In this document: piece after piece, positions 1 to 9,822 of the stretch | Layout of the letters: each line of letters begins with the position of its first letter | How positions within the stretch are numbered: position 1 is the first letter of the stretch | Assembly (NCBI RefSeq): GCF_004762045.1 | Contig: NZ_SJOM01000007.1 | Location: 2,072,331 to 2,136,330, forward strand | Origin: Mycobacterium sp. DL99 | Lineage (GTDB): Bacteria; Actinomycetota; Actinomycetes; Mycobacteriales; Mycobacteriaceae | Direction: 5' to 3' | DNA: 64,000 nucleotides | Made by a program: the position numbers and the translations under genes | Notes under the pieces: model-generated | What the model was told of the DNA's origin: nothing | Database searches by the model: none | The model's input: only the letters and a program-made list of their open reading frames with translations

Positions 1-304
1 GGACGAAGAACGGCATCTCCTCGGTACGCCGGCTCAGCAGCACCTGGCAGTCGGCGTTGGAGAACATCAGCAGCGGGCCGCCCTGGGCATCGGTGGCGTC
101 GCTGGGCTTGAGCTCACTGGACAACACGTCGGTGGGGCGCAGCGGGCCGACGGTGCGGTAGGCGGTGGGGTCGTTGCGCCGGTACATGTTGGCGGTCCGG
201 CCGACGAAACCGCCGCGACCGAGTTCGTCGTCCTTGAGGCCGTCGAGGTCGGCATGCACCCGTTTCGGGGTCTTGCCTTTACGCAGGTGGACGAAGGATT
301 CCAT
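1..304 (-). CDS. hmgA: Homogentisate 1,2-dioxygenase, N-terminal part (cut by window edge)
   Basis: The first 101 codons of a minus-strand gene are present. The protein begins MESFVHLRKGKTPKR and continues through the conserved stretch TANMYRRNDPTAYR to LLSRRTEEMPFFV, which I recognise as the actinobacterial homogentisate 1,2-dioxygenase N-terminus. The enzyme opens the ring of homogentisate to maleylacetoacetate in tyrosine/phenylalanine breakdown; it is cytosolic and uses Fe(II). The ATG at 304 is preceded by a good ribosome binding site (AGGAG about 7 bases upstream). The iron ligands lie outside the window, so activity cannot be judged. The assignment rests on remembered family sequence, not on a catalytic motif. 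Confidence 0.8.
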   Translation of the reverse strand, partial: MESFVHLRKGKTPKRVHADLDGLKDDELGRGGFVGRTANMYRRNDPTAYRTVGPLRPTDVLSSELKPSDATDAQGGPLLMFSNADCQVLLSRRTEEMPFFV

Positions 305-344
305 GCTCGACTCCTGAAAGGTGCGGGGCAAAAACTGAAAGTGA

Positions 345-362
345 CTTTACTTTTTGTTAAAG
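345..362. promoter_or_regulatory. AT-rich inverted repeat in the hmgA / PfpI divergent promoter
   Basis: CTTTAC at 345-350 and GTTAAAG at 356-362 form an imperfect inverted repeat (CTTTA/TAAAG arms) in an otherwise GC-rich stretch between two divergent genes. The size and place suit a dimeric repressor site, for example a MarR- or IclR-type regulator of aromatic catabolism, but no regulator gene lies next to it. Confidence 0.35.
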
Positions 363-480
363 CCGGTGACAAGGGGTTCTGCGGACTGAACTTCCGCGTT
401 TTGGGCCCGGCTTCCCGGGGTAGCCCTCCAGCGGGCGCCCAGGCTGGATCCTGCCCGTCGGTGTGAACGAAAGGACTGTC

Positions 481-1038
481 ATGAGAAAGGAATTGGAAGG
501 CCGCAGGGTCGGGATTCTTGCCGCCGACGGTGTCGAGCGCATCGAGCTCGAACAACCCCGCGCGGCCGTCGAGAACGAGGGCGGTCACGTCGAGCTGCTG
601 TCACTGAGGGCCGGTGAAATCCAGGCTCGTGATCACGATCTCGAACCGGCGGGCACCTTTCCGGTGGACCGCACGGTTGCCGAGGCTAAGGTCGATCAGT
701 TCGACGCGCTGATCCTGCCCGGGGGGACCGTGAATCCGGACAAATTGAGGCTCGACAAGACTGCGGTGGCGTTCGTCCGCGATTTCGTCCGATCGGGCAA
801 GCCCGTCGCGGCGATCTGCCACGGACCGTGGACCCTGGTCGAGGCGGACGTGGTACGCGGCCGGACGCTCACCAGCTATCCGAGTATCCGCACGGATCTC
901 GGGAACGCCGGTGCGACCGTGGTGGACCGGCAGGTCTGCATCGACGGCAACCTGATCACCAGCCGCGCCCCCGGCGATCTGCCCGCGTTCTGTGAGGTGA
1001 TCATCGAGGCGTTGGCGTGCACACCGGCCCAGACGTGA
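481..1038 (+). CDS. DJ-1/PfpI family protein (type 1 glutamine amidotransferase-like)
   Basis: This 185-residue protein has the DJ-1/PfpI fold. AICHGPW (residues 111-117) is the nucleophile elbow with Cys113 followed by His114. Glu19 in DGVERIE matches the conserved acidic residue near the N-terminus, and ALILPGG precedes the elbow. Members are cysteine peptidases, glyoxalase III-type enzymes or stress chaperones; the sequence does not decide which. The ATG at 481 is chosen because GAAAGGA sits about 6 bases upstream. A GTG at 463 would add six residues. It is divergent from the homogentisate dioxygenase gene and followed closely by a convergent oxidoreductase gene. Confidence 0.85.
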   Translation: MRKELEGRRVGILAADGVERIELEQPRAAVENEGGHVELLSLRAGEIQARDHDLEPAGTFPVDRTVAEAKVDQFDALILPGGTVNPDKLRLDKTAVAFVRDFVRSGKPVAAICHGPWTLVEADVVRGRTLTSYPSIRTDLGNAGATVVDRQVCIDGNLITSRAPGDLPAFCEVIIEALACTPAQT

Positions 1039-1054
1039 GCGCCGGTCGACCCCG

Positions 1055-2221
1055 TCAGATCATGGACGTTCGGGGGATCTTCATGCCCAGCGCCAATGCA
1101 CCGGCCAACTCGCGGCTGGTGTCGTAGTCGAACACCACGTGGCCGGACAGGACGTCGACGTCGCGCTTGAACCGCTGCAGCGGGCTGGACAGGAAATGGA
1201 TGCTCGCGCCGCCTGCGCCCAGTAGATCGGCGATCACCGCCTTGGACTCGCTGACGATATGCGCGGCCGACAGCCGGGCCTGCGCGCGCACCGGCTTGTC
1301 CACCGAGTCTCCGGCCGCCACGATGGCCTCGATCTCGCCGACGGTGTCGGCCAGCAGGGCGCGCAACGCCCGCACCCGCACCTGCGCCCCGGCCAGATGG
1401 GCCTGAGCGATCGGCTTGTCCTTCTGTATGACGCCTTCGTAGGGCAGCACTCGTTCGCCGAGGCGCTGCGCGTAGATCTCGGTGACCCGCTCGGCGCTGC
1501 CCAGCGCGGGCATCGCTGCCAGCAGGGCCAGGGCGGGCACCATCGGCCAGCGGTAGGAGGCGCTGTCGTGTAATCCGGCGCCCGGGGCCGTGCCGGAATA
1601 GATGTCGAGCACTTTCACCAGTCGGTGCTCCGGCACGAAGACGTCGGTGGCGATGACGTCGTTGGAGCCGGTGGCCCGCATGCCATCGGTGTGCCACACG
1701 TCGGCCACGGTCACGTCGCTGATCGGCAGCAGCGCCAGCGCCGGATACAGCGCATCGTCGGGGCCGCACAGCGCGGCGACGATGATCCAGTTGCCGTGCA
1801 TGACGCCGGTGGCCCAGGACCACCTGCCGGTCAGGCGGATCCCGCCGTCGGCCGGCAGCCCGCGTCCGGTCGGCGCGAGTGGGGCCGGGGCCAGGAACGG
1901 TCGGCTCGCGAACGCCTCCTCCTGGGCCTGCTCACCGAACAGCGCCAGCATCCAGTTGTGCAGTGCCAGGAAGCCGATGGTCCAGGCGCTCGACGTGCAG
2001 CCATGGGCCATTCGGCGCACGGGATCCAGGACCGCCGGGAAATCTGCCTGCTGACCGCCGTAGCGGGCGGGCACCAGGAGTTCGGTGAAACCGGATTCCA
2101 CAAGTTCGGTCACCGTCGCGTCGGGAAGCCGGCGCAGCTCTTCGGCTTCAGCGGCCCGCTCGGCCAGTCGTGCGACGAATTCGGTGGTGATGGAGCGCTC
2201 AGTGATGGGGGGTGACGTCAT
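1055..2221 (-). CDS. Acyl-CoA dehydrogenase-fold flavin-dependent oxidoreductase/monooxygenase
   Basis: The protein has 388 residues from ATG 2221. It has the acyl-CoA dehydrogenase layout: an N-terminal helical part (LVPARYGGQQADF), the flavin-contact region GRWSWATGVMHGNWIIVAA, and a C-terminal helical part ending VFDYDTSRELAGALALGMKIPR. The last segment resembles the HsaA/C-subunit type of two-component flavin monooxygenase more than a true beta-oxidation dehydrogenase, because it lacks the usual YEGT/FEGT motif with the catalytic glutamate. A reduced-flavin-using hydroxylase of an aromatic or hydrophobic substrate is the best guess. No reductase partner lies beside it. A perfect inverted repeat stands 13 bases upstream of the start. 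Confidence 0.75.
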   Translation of the reverse strand: MTSPPITERSITTEFVARLAERAAEAEELRRLPDATVTELVESGFTELLVPARYGGQQADFPAVLDPVRRMAHGCTSSAWTIGFLALHNWMLALFGEQAQEEAFASRPFLAPAPLAPTGRGLPADGGIRLTGRWSWATGVMHGNWIIVAALCGPDDALYPALALLPISDVTVADVWHTDGMRATGSNDVIATDVFVPEHRLVKVLDIYSGTAPGAGLHDSASYRWPMVPALALLAAMPALGSAERVTEIYAQRLGERVLPYEGVIQKDKPIAQAHLAGAQVRVRALRALLADTVGEIEAIVAAGDSVDKPVRAQARLSAAHIVSESKAVIADLLGAGGASIHFLSSPLQRFKRDVDVLSGHVVFDYDTSRELAGALALGMKIPRTSMI

Positions 2222-2233
2222 GGTCCGAAAGCT

Positions 2234-2253
2234 ACCATACTTTTTAGTATGGT
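2234..2253. promoter_or_regulatory. Perfect inverted repeat upstream of the flavin oxidoreductase gene
   Basis: ACCATACT at 2234-2241 and AGTATGGT at 2246-2253 are exact inverted arms around TTTT. The centre lies about 22 bases before the ATG at 2221, where it would overlap the promoter or leader. This is the usual size and form of an operator for a TetR-like dimer. No regulator gene is adjacent. Confidence 0.6.
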
Positions 2254-3661
<1,408 letters not shown>

Positions 3662-3678
3662 GCCGAACAACACGCGAT

Positions 3679-3721
3679 AACGAAATCGCCCAGAACACCA
3701 TGTGTTCTGGGCGATTTCGTT
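3679..3721. terminator. 19-bp perfect hairpin after antigen 85
   Basis: Arms 3679-3697 and 3703-3721 are exact inverted copies around a 5-base loop (CCATG). The top of the stem is GCCCAGAACA/TGTTCTGGGC. It starts 17 bases after the antigen 85 stop codon. The base of the stem is A/T-rich on both sides, so it could act in both directions. Confidence 0.85.
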
Positions 3722-3857
3722 GTGTGCGGGTCCGTACCTGGTCTGGAAGCCGCCGGAGACCTTCGCCACCGCACGTCCTGAGTACCAGCCGGCCCAGGCC
3801 GCGCCGCCGTACTCCGGGGTGTTCAGCACATCGGTCGGCGTCGTCACCCCAGTTGGC

Positions 3858-3915
3858 CGAGCAGACGCAAAAACCCCCCAACACCATGGTTTTGGGGGGT
3901 TCTCGCGTCTGCTCG
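3858..3915. terminator. Two-tier hairpin terminator, after fadE23
   Basis: An outer stem CGAGCAGACGC (3858-3868) pairs with GCGTCTGCTCG (3905-3915). Inside it, AACCCCCCAA (3872-3881) pairs with TTGGGGGGTT (3892-3901). The inner stem is flanked by A and T runs. It lies 15 bases beyond the stop of fadE23 on the other strand, so it should end fadE24-fadE23 transcripts. CGAGCAGACGCAAAA-type hairpins recur in mycobacterial genomes. Confidence 0.8.
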
Positions 3916-3930
3916 CGCAGAAAAAAAGGG

Positions 3931-5151
3931 CTACTTCAGTTCGGCCGAGGACAGCCCCAGCAGGCGGCGGGCGACCACCAGCTGCTGGATCTGCTGCGTG
4001 CCTTCGAAGATGTCGAGGATCTTGGAGTCGCGGGCCCACTTCTCCAGCAGGGTCTGTTCGGAATAGCCGGTGGTACCGGCCATTTCGACGGCCTTGAGGG
4101 TGATGTCGCTGGCCACCCGGGCGGCCTTGGCCTTACCCATCGAGGCTTCTTTGGAGTTGGGGATGCTGTTGTCGGCCTGCCATGCGGAGCGGACGGTCAA
4201 CAGGTACCCGGCCTCCCAGTCGGCCTCCATCCGCAGGAACTCCGCCGCGGGGGCGCTCTGCGCATGGGCCGGCTTGTCGTAGGAGATCTCGATGCCCGCA
4301 TCGGTGAGGATCGCGCGCAGGTCCTCCAGCGCGGCCCGGGCGATGCCGACCGCCATGGCCGCCACGATCGGCCGGGTGTTGTCGAAGGTCTCCATGACCC
4401 CGGCAAAACCCTTCTCCACGTGGATCTCCGGATCACCCAGCAGGTTGTCCTTGGGGATGCGGGCGTTCTCGAAGCGGATCACCGCGGTGTCGGACGCCTT
4501 GATGCCCAGCTTGTGCTCCAGGCGTTCGACGGTGACGCCGGGATGTTCGCGCGGCACGATGAACGACTTGATGGCCGCCCGGCCCAGCGACTTGTCGAGC
4601 GTCGCCCACACCACGATGTGGGTGGCACGCGAACCCGCGGTGACGAAGATCTTCTCGCCGTTGATCACGTAGTCGTCGCCGTCGAGCACCGCGGTGGTCG
4701 TCACCGCCGCCGAGTCCGAGCCGAAGCCGGGCTCGGTGATGGCCATGGCCGCCCACACGTCCTTGCCGAGGCGCTCGAGCTGCTCGGGGGTGGCCACCGA
4801 GGAGATGGCGGCGTTGCCCAGGCCCTGACGCGGCACTGACAGCAGCAGGGCGACATCGCCCCAGCTGACCTCGAGTGCGTTGACGAGTGCGGACATGTTG
4901 GCGCCGTTGACCGTGACCTTGTCGCCCTTGGTGTTGGCGTCGTCGCGGAACGCCTCGGCGCCGGCGAACGAGATCGTCTTGGCTTCCGAGATGCCTTCGA
5001 ACAGCGTGGCCAGCGTATCCAGCTCGACCGGGTAGGCGTGCTCGGCGAGGTCGTACTTGCGCGAGATCGGGCGAAGCATCTCGGCGGCGCCCTGGTGGCC
5101 CTTCTCGATGACCGCCTGCAGCTTGCGGGGCATTTCCAGATTGATTGCCAT
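3931..5151 (-). CDS. fadE23: Acyl-CoA dehydrogenase FadE23
   Basis: The 406-residue protein is a full-length acyl-CoA dehydrogenase: an N-terminal helical domain, the flavin/substrate segment AMAITEPGFGSDSAA (about 135-149), the beta domain with YVINGEKIFVT, and a C-terminal domain ending in RDSKILDIFEGTQQIQ, which carries the active-site glutamate region. It oxidises an acyl-CoA to the enoyl-CoA with FAD. Sequence and the partner upstream match the Rv3140-Rv3139 pair (fadE23-fadE24). It is second in the transcript, 37 bases after fadE24. Paired mycobacterial FadE proteins from adjacent genes often form alpha2beta2 complexes; that this pair does so is inference. Confidence 0.88.
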   Translation of the reverse strand: MAINLEMPRKLQAVIEKGHQGAAEMLRPISRKYDLAEHAYPVELDTLATLFEGISEAKTISFAGAEAFRDDANTKGDKVTVNGANMSALVNALEVSWGDVALLLSVPRQGLGNAAISSVATPEQLERLGKDVWAAMAITEPGFGSDSAAVTTTAVLDGDDYVINGEKIFVTAGSRATHIVVWATLDKSLGRAAIKSFIVPREHPGVTVERLEHKLGIKASDTAVIRFENARIPKDNLLGDPEIHVEKGFAGVMETFDNTRPIVAAMAVGIARAALEDLRAILTDAGIEISYDKPAHAQSAPAAEFLRMEADWEAGYLLTVRSAWQADNSIPNSKEASMGKAKAARVASDITLKAVEMAGTTGYSEQTLLEKWARDSKILDIFEGTQQIQQLVVARRLLGLSSAELK

Positions 5152-5188
5152 GATTAGTCTTTCAGCTCAGAAAAGGAATGACACCGGG

Positions 5189-6586
5189 CTAGATAACGAC
5201 GACACCCTCGGCGACGCCGATGGCCCGCAGATCGCGGTACCAGCGCTCGACCGGGTGCTCCTTGGTGTAACCGTGACCGCCCAGCAGCTGCACGCCGTCC
5301 AGGCCGATCTGCATGCCCTTGTCGGTGCCGAGCTTGCGCGCGAGGGCGGCCTCGCGGGCGAACGGCAGACCCTGCTCGGCGCGAGCGGCGCCGCGCCAGG
5401 TGATCAGCCGCAGGCCGTCGAGCTCGATGGCGATGTTGGCGGCCATGAACGCCACCGACTGACGATGGGCGATCGGCTCGCCGAACGCGGTGCGTTCCTT
5501 GATGTAGGGGATGACGTAGTCGAGCACCGCGTGCGAGGTGCCGACGGCCAGCGCGGCCCAGCCCAGCCGGGACAGCGCGATCGCTTCGGAGTAGTCCTGA
5601 TCGGTGGCCCCGTCCTCGCCGAGGAGGTTGCCGAGCGGCACCGCCACGTTGTCGAGTTCGATCTGGCCGAGGGCGGCGGCACGGATGCCCATGCTCGGGT
5701 CGGCCTTGACGGTAAGCCCGGCCGATGAGGCTTCGACGATGAACAACGCCGGCTTGCCGTTCAATTGTGCTGCCACGATGAACAATTCGGCATCGGCGGC
5801 GGCCGGCACCAGCGACTTGACGCCGGAGAGGCGGTAGCCGCTGGGGGTGCGCACCGCGGTGGTCTTGAGCGCGGTGGGGTCGAACAGGGCGTGCGGCTCG
5901 GCGATCGCCACGCACGCTTGCGGCACGTTCTCGCCGGCGAAGTCCTTGAGATAGGTGGCCTGCTGGTCGGCGCTGCCCCAGTGGGTCAGTGCCGAGGCGA
6001 CGCCACCGGGAGCCAGGATCGGCAGGGCCAGACCCATATCGCCGTAGGCCAGTGCCTCTGCGACGAGTGCATTGGTCACGGTGCTGCGGTGTTCGGCGAT
6101 GCCGTCGAAGTCCTCGGGCACGTTGACGGCGGTGATGCCCAGTTCAGCGGCCTTGGCGATCAGATCCGCGGGGTAGGCGGCGGCTTCGTCGGCGTCATGC
6201 GCGGCGGGGCGCAGGATCTCCGCGGCGAATTCGGAAACCGTCTCGACGATCATCTGCTGGTCTTCGTCGGGGGTCAGATCGAAGTAGTCGGCCCCGCTGG
6301 ACTTCAGCCGGGTCGGTGCCTTGCCCAGGCCCTGAACCCGCTGGAATTGCCGGGTGACCGCACCTGCAGCCGAAAAGCCGTGTTTGACACCGTATTTGAT
6401 ACCGCGATTGAGCGAATCCCGCAGGCCGTAACGGTCCAGGAATTCCTGACCGACGATGGGCGTGATCAGCGCCAACCCGATGTCGGTCGCGGTCCGTTTG
6501 TGCTTGTGCAGCCCGACCGCGCTTTGCTGGCCGGAGCTGGAGGGACGGGAGGGGGTGCCGTTCTTGGACGGCAGGGTGTTGGTCAT
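5189..6586 (-). CDS. fadE24: Acyl-CoA dehydrogenase-like protein FadE24
   Basis: From ATG 6586 the protein has 465 residues. An N-terminal extension (about 90 residues, basic, with DIGLALITPIVGQEFLDRYGLR) precedes an acyl-CoA dehydrogenase core (LTPDEDQQMIVETVSEFAAEILRP onward). It ends at DLRAIGVAEGVVVI, without the YEGT-type catalytic segment that FadE23 has. This suggests a non-catalytic or complementing half of a heteromeric enzyme with FadE23. It is the first gene of the pair, and a near-perfect inverted repeat lies 40-60 bases upstream of the start. In M. tuberculosis this pair is known to be induced by isoniazid-type stress; whether that holds here is not visible. Confidence 0.87.
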   Translation of the reverse strand: MTNTLPSKNGTPSRPSSSGQQSAVGLHKHKRTATDIGLALITPIVGQEFLDRYGLRDSLNRGIKYGVKHGFSAAGAVTRQFQRVQGLGKAPTRLKSSGADYFDLTPDEDQQMIVETVSEFAAEILRPAAHDADEAAAYPADLIAKAAELGITAVNVPEDFDGIAEHRSTVTNALVAEALAYGDMGLALPILAPGGVASALTHWGSADQQATYLKDFAGENVPQACVAIAEPHALFDPTALKTTAVRTPSGYRLSGVKSLVPAAADAELFIVAAQLNGKPALFIVEASSAGLTVKADPSMGIRAAALGQIELDNVAVPLGNLLGEDGATDQDYSEAIALSRLGWAALAVGTSHAVLDYVIPYIKERTAFGEPIAHRQSVAFMAANIAIELDGLRLITWRGAARAEQGLPFAREAALARKLGTDKGMQIGLDGVQLLGGHGYTKEHPVERWYRDLRAIGVAEGVVVI

Positions 6587-6625
6587 GTCAGCTGCCTCTG
6601 CTGGTCGGGGCGACGCATCTGACCG

Positions 6626-6647
6626 TATCTTACTCCAGAGTAAGGTA
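6626..6647. promoter_or_regulatory. Inverted repeat operator upstream of fadE24-fadE23
   Basis: CTTACTC (6629-6635) and GAGTAAG (6638-6644) are exact arms around CA, and TA/TA pairs extend the symmetry outward after one mismatch on each side. The centre lies about 50 bases before the fadE24 ATG. The form TTACTC-N2-GAGTAA suits a TetR-type acyl-CoA-responsive repressor of fatty acid genes; that identity is inference. Confidence 0.65.
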
Positions 6648-6681
6648 TGGCATCTGTTACCAACTTCACACCGTCGGGGGA

Positions 6682-7094
6682 TCAGGGTTCCGCTGCCGAA
6701 AGGCGGTCGTGCCGCTCGCGGTCTGCGCACACCACGTCCATGTGGGCCTCGGCCCACGACTTGATCCCGACCATCGGATGGTGCAGCGAAAGGACCAGGT
6801 CAGTGAGCTCATAGGTGACCGTGACCGGCACGGTCGTGGTCACCGTCCGGGTGGGCAACCCGTCGCCGTCGAGGGATCGCAGCGGCTGGGTGAGCATCTT
6901 CCGGCTGACTCCGTCGTGGCGCCGGGACGGTGCATCGGACGCGGTTCGCCCGCGCCGCCGACTCCGGGGCGCGGGCCGTCGCCACCGAGCGTCGCCAGGA
7001 TCAGCGCGACCCACTCGTCGCTGATCCGGTGGAGTAGTTGACGGCTGGGGTGGTTCGCCAGGAAGGCGTCGTATTCGAGCTTTGCTCGCTGATG
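6682..7094 (-). pseudogene. HxlR-family winged-helix regulator, frameshifted
   Basis: Two frames together spell one HxlR regulator. The upstream frame reads LEYDAFLANHPSRQLLHRISDEW VALILATL, the usual first helices (CPSRxLLxRIGDKW in relatives). A second frame reads GVSRKMLTQPLRSLDGDGL and then TVPVTVTYELTDLVLSLHHP, the recognition helix, wing and tail. Between them the 59 bases from GDGP to GVSRKM are about 20 longer than usual and not a multiple of three. No good start codon is seen, and a conserved Cys is replaced. I read this as a decayed gene. It lies just upstream of fadE24 on the same strand and could once have controlled it. Confidence 0.6.
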
Positions 7095-7152
7095 CCCACC
7101 GGACGCTCGCCGATGGCTGCGTACGTGGCCGGCCTGTCCTCCGGCCGTGAGC

Positions 7153-7935
7153 TCAGTTGCCGGCGAGCCTGTCCAACACCGCTGCATGCAGCGGCCCGTT
7201 GGTGGCCAGCGCGCTGCCTCCGTGCGGGCCCGTGGCGCCGTCGATGCTGGTGAATGTGCCGCCGGCCTCACGGATGAGAATGTCCAGCGGAGCGATGTCC
7301 CACAGCTTCACCTCGGGCTCGCAGGCGATGTCTACCGCGCCCTCGGCGACCATGCAGTACGACCAGAAGTCGCCGTAGGCGCGCACCCGCCACACCGCGT
7401 CGGTCAGTTCGACGAAGCGGTCGCGACGGTGCTCCCACCCGGTCGTCAGATCCGAGTACGACAGGCTGGCCGACGCGAGGTCCGTGACCCCCGACACCGA
7501 CAATTTCCGAGTTGCCCCGGCGAACGAGCCGAACGCGCCCTGGCCGAGCCCGGCCCACCAACGCCGCGCCAGGGCCGGCGCGCTCACCACGCCGATGGTC
7601 GGGACGCCGTCTTCGAGCAACGCGATCAACGTGCACCACACCGGGACGCCGCGGACGAAGTTCTTGGTTCCGTCGATCGGGTCGATCACCCACTGGCGGC
7701 CGGTCAATGTCGTTGTGCCCCCGAACTCTTCGCCGAACACCGTGTCTTCCGGGCGGGCCGCGGCCAGCGAGGCGCGCAGCGCTTCCTCGGCGCCTCGGTC
7801 CGCATCGGTGACGGGGGTGAGATCGGGTTTGGTCTCGATGTGCAAATCCAGGGCGCCGAAGCGATCCATGGTCAGTGCGTCGGCCTGGTCGGCCAGTTCG
7901 AGGGCCAGTGCCATGTCATCTGCGACGGAACTCAT
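7153..7935 (-). CDS. hisN: Histidinol-phosphatase, inositol monophosphatase family
   Basis: The 260-residue protein belongs to the Mg2+-dependent inositol-monophosphatase family. Metal-site motifs are GEEFG (68-72), DPIDGTKNF (85-93) and the late WDIAPLDIL. Sequence and position beside fadE24/fprA match Rv3137, the family's histidinol-phosphatase, which removes phosphate from L-histidinol phosphate in histidine synthesis. An inositol phosphatase role cannot be excluded from sequence alone. ATG 7935 is 15 bases from the divergent membrane protein start at 7951, so the two promoters overlap. Confidence 0.85.
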   Translation of the reverse strand: MSSVADDMALALELADQADALTMDRFGALDLHIETKPDLTPVTDADRGAEEALRASLAAARPEDTVFGEEFGGTTTLTGRQWVIDPIDGTKNFVRGVPVWCTLIALLEDGVPTIGVVSAPALARRWWAGLGQGAFGSFAGATRKLSVSGVTDLASASLSYSDLTTGWEHRRDRFVELTDAVWRVRAYGDFWSYCMVAEGAVDIACEPEVKLWDIAPLDILIREAGGTFTSIDGATGPHGGSALATNGPLHAAVLDRLAGN

Positions 7936-7950
7936 GGCTGCAGTCCTACC

Positions 7951-8301
7951 ATGGGCCTCGTGTGGGAATTCGGCATACTCCTCTTGCTTGTCGGCGCGCT
8001 CGTGTTGCTGCTGGCGCCACGAATCATGCGGCGCCGGGGAATTCGCGGTGAACTGGCGCACGGCACGTTGCTGGTGACCGGGGTCAGCCCGCGTCCGGAC
8101 GTGACGGGGGAGCAGTACGTCACGATCACCGGCGTCATCACCGGGCCGACCGTCACCGAGCACGTCGTGTACCAGCGCATGGCGGTCGACGTCGACAACT
8201 GGCCGACCATGGGCGCGCTGTTCCCGGTCGTCTACTCGCCGAGCAACCCGGACAAGTGGGCGTTCGCGGCGAACGGGTCGCCGGAGCCGCCGCCCGCCTG
8301 A
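7951..8301 (+). CDS. Small membrane protein, unknown function
   Basis: This 116-residue protein has one N-terminal membrane helix (about residues 3-24, [19 protein letters not shown]) followed by basic [10 protein letters not shown] and a soluble beta-rich domain. The soluble part ([25 protein letters not shown], then [12 protein letters not shown]) resembles small DUF3592-like folds; I do not recognise a named family. ATG 7951 or GTG 7960 may start it. The TGA at 8299-8301 directly touches the fprA stop at 8302, leaving no room for a terminator between the convergent genes. Confidence 0.7.
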   Translation: MGLVWEFGILLLLVGALVLLLAPRIMRRRGIRGELAHGTLLVTGVSPRPDVTGEQYVTITGVITGPTVTEHVVYQRMAVDVDNWPTMGALFPVVYSPSNPDKWAFAANGSPEPPPA

Positions 8302-9672
8302 TCAGGTGTGCGCGACCCGGAGCAGCTCGGCCACACTGGCCAGCTTCACCCGGGGGCGGCCCAGTGGTTCCCCGGCGGCGCGCTCATGCGCGTCGATCAG
8401 CTGCCAGTGCTCGCCGGTGACGAGGGCGGGCTGGTGTTCCAGCAGCCACTCGGCCAGTTCGCGGCCGTACTCGGACCCACGCTCGTCGACTCCGCCGGCC
8501 CGAAGGTCTTCCAGCAGGGTGTTGACGGTGTCCTGTGAGTCTTTCTTGTTGCTGCCGATCACGCCGGATGGTCCCCGCTTGATCCAGCCCACCACGTATT
8601 CGTTGCGGCTGCCGTCGATGCGTCCGCCGGTGTGTGGAATGGTGCCGGAGCGTTCGTCGAATGGCAGTCCCGGTGTCGGCACGCCCCGGTAACCGACCGC
8701 CCGCACCACCAGCTCGACGGGCAACTCTTCGCGCTCGCCGGTGTCCTGGGCTACCATGCGCCCGTCCGCGTCGCGGACAAGTTCGTTGCGGCCCAGCACA
8801 ATCGACTCGACACGATCCTCGCCGCGCAACTCGATGGGGGAGGTGCAGAAGCGGAATACGATGCGCCGCTTGGCTTCGCGGGGTTGCTCATCGACGTACT
8901 TGCGGAGCACCCTGATGTTCTGTTTGACGGTCTTGCCGGCCGCCTCGAGATCTTCGTCGGTGATGCCGTCGAAATCCGCCGGATCGAGGATGACGTCGAC
9001 GTCGCCCAAACCCTCAAGGTCGCCGAGTTCACGGAGTTCCAGCGTGGTGAACGTCGCCTGCAACGGTCCGCGGCGCCCGATCACGACCACCTCTTCCACC
9101 CCGCGGGTGTCCAGTGAGGCCAGCGCGTGGTCGGCGATGTCTGTGTTGGCCAGGGCCTGTGGGTCGCTGACCAGGATGCGGGCCACGTCCAGGGCGACGT
9201 TGCCGTTGCCGACGACGACCGCACGTCCGCCCGCCAGATTGGGTGCCATGCCGTCGAAATGGGGATGGGCGTTGTACCAGCCGACGAAATCGACCGCGGC
9301 CACGCTGCCGGGCAACTCTTCCCCGGGGATGTGCAGCGCCCGGTCGGATTGCGCACCGATGGCATAGACCACGGAGTCATAGCGCTGCGCCAGCTCGGCC
9401 GGGGTGATGTGCTCGCCGACCTTGATGTTGCCGAAGAATCGGAACCGGGGATCGGCCGCGGTCTTGTCGAACTGCGCGCTGATCGACTTGATCTTGGGGT
9501 GGTCCGGCGCCACTCCCGAACGCACCAACCCCCACGGGGTCGGCAGCATCTCGAGCATGTCGACTCGCACGTCGCGATCCGAGTCGGGCAAATCGGCGAA
9601 CTTCAGCAGCGATGCAGCAGCAAAGAAACCCGAGGGGCCGGAGCCGACGATCGCTACGTGATATGGGCGCAT
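8302..9672 (-). CDS. fprA: NADPH-ferredoxin reductase FprA
   Basis: The 456-residue flavoprotein transfers electrons between NADPH and ferredoxin and can serve cytochromes P450. It has the adrenodoxin-reductase-type layout: an FAD-binding VGSGPSGFFAA at residues 9-19, LPTPWGLVRSGVAPDHPKIKS, the NADP-binding VVVGNGNVALDVARIL in the middle, and VGWIKRGPSGVIGSNK near the end. It matches M. tuberculosis FprA (Rv3106), which also sits head-to-head with prfB. About 150 bases separate it from prfB. Confidence 0.95.
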   Translation of the reverse strand: MRPYHVAIVGSGPSGFFAAASLLKFADLPDSDRDVRVDMLEMLPTPWGLVRSGVAPDHPKIKSISAQFDKTAADPRFRFFGNIKVGEHITPAELAQRYDSVVYAIGAQSDRALHIPGEELPGSVAAVDFVGWYNAHPHFDGMAPNLAGGRAVVVGNGNVALDVARILVSDPQALANTDIADHALASLDTRGVEEVVVIGRRGPLQATFTTLELRELGDLEGLGDVDVILDPADFDGITDEDLEAAGKTVKQNIRVLRKYVDEQPREAKRRIVFRFCTSPIELRGEDRVESIVLGRNELVRDADGRMVAQDTGEREELPVELVVRAVGYRGVPTPGLPFDERSGTIPHTGGRIDGSRNEYVVGWIKRGPSGVIGSNKKDSQDTVNTLLEDLRAGGVDERGSEYGRELAEWLLEHQPALVTGEHWQLIDAHERAAGEPLGRPRVKLASVAELLRVAHT

Positions 9673-9822
9673 ACCCTGCCTTCTTACGAGCCGGAAAAGC
9701 CGTTACTACCCGGCCCTTGGCGTGCTGGACCGGGTACCACCCGATGCTAAACACAGATCGTCTGCGCTGCCGCGAGTCGGAGAGAACTGCCGCCGAAATG
9801 CCGCCGGGTACCCTGAACATTC

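Noticed and set aside
3722..3857. Minus-strand remnant reading EYGGAAWAGWYSGRAVAKVSGG between the two hairpins
   Set aside because: It looks somewhat protein-like, but has no start, no family I recognise and is enclosed by terminators.
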